Made by a program: the position numbers and the translations under genes. From contig JALVQI010000242.1 of the NCBI GenBank assembly GCA_027031485.1, positions 1 to 58,591 on the forward strand: a DNA stretch of 58,591 bases, in the 5' to 3' direction. The notes beneath the pieces were generated by a model. The model was not told the DNA's origin. It did not search any database and saw only the letters and a program-made list of their open reading frames with translations. The stretch is from Candidatus Aminicenantota bacterium. Lineage in GTDB: Bacteria > Acidobacteriota > Aminicenantia > JAMOAD01. How positions within the stretch are numbered: the stretch's first letter is position 1; each line of letters starts with the position of its first letter. Of this stretch, positions 58,551 to 58,591 are shown piece after piece.

Positions 58551-58591
58551 TCCGAAAAACCACCACCAGATCAGAAGAAGATACGGAGGAA

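Overview
This is a low-GC bacterial chromosomal window with dense, mostly housekeeping and accessory gene content. I found no rRNA, tRNA, CRISPR array or intact transposase. Main blocks: (i) an Opp/Dpp-type ABC ATPase and an FAD oxidoreductase; (ii) rsmI and a NUDIX gene, then a decayed GH18 (chitinase-like) pseudogene; (iii) a minus-strand operon running from an M19 dipeptidase through glycosyltransferase genes to accB-accC-accD-accA; (iv) sensor and signalling genes (two GGDEF proteins, an MCP, a GAF-SpoIIE phosphatase); (v) an LptF-LptG fusion, a PfkB kinase, mtnP and pepD; (vi) a hyuA-hyuB-NRAMP operon whose NRAMP lacks the canonical metal-binding signature; (vii) a RodZ-like/NlpC/truA/menA run; (viii) a sigma-54 activator divergent from a cluster of NifX-like proteins with Gly/Arg-rich tails; (ix) a three-gene cluster resembling glucosylglycerate/mannosylglucosylglycerate synthesis; (x) an ECF sigma / putative anti-sigma / HtrA-like / M1 peptidase operon whose HtrA-like protein appears to have lost its catalytic His and Asp. 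The best candidates for undescribed biology are the NRAMP-hydantoinase pair, the sigma factor plus pseudo-HtrA operon, and the NifX/GR-rich cluster. All assignments come from reading the protein sequences; no database search was run.
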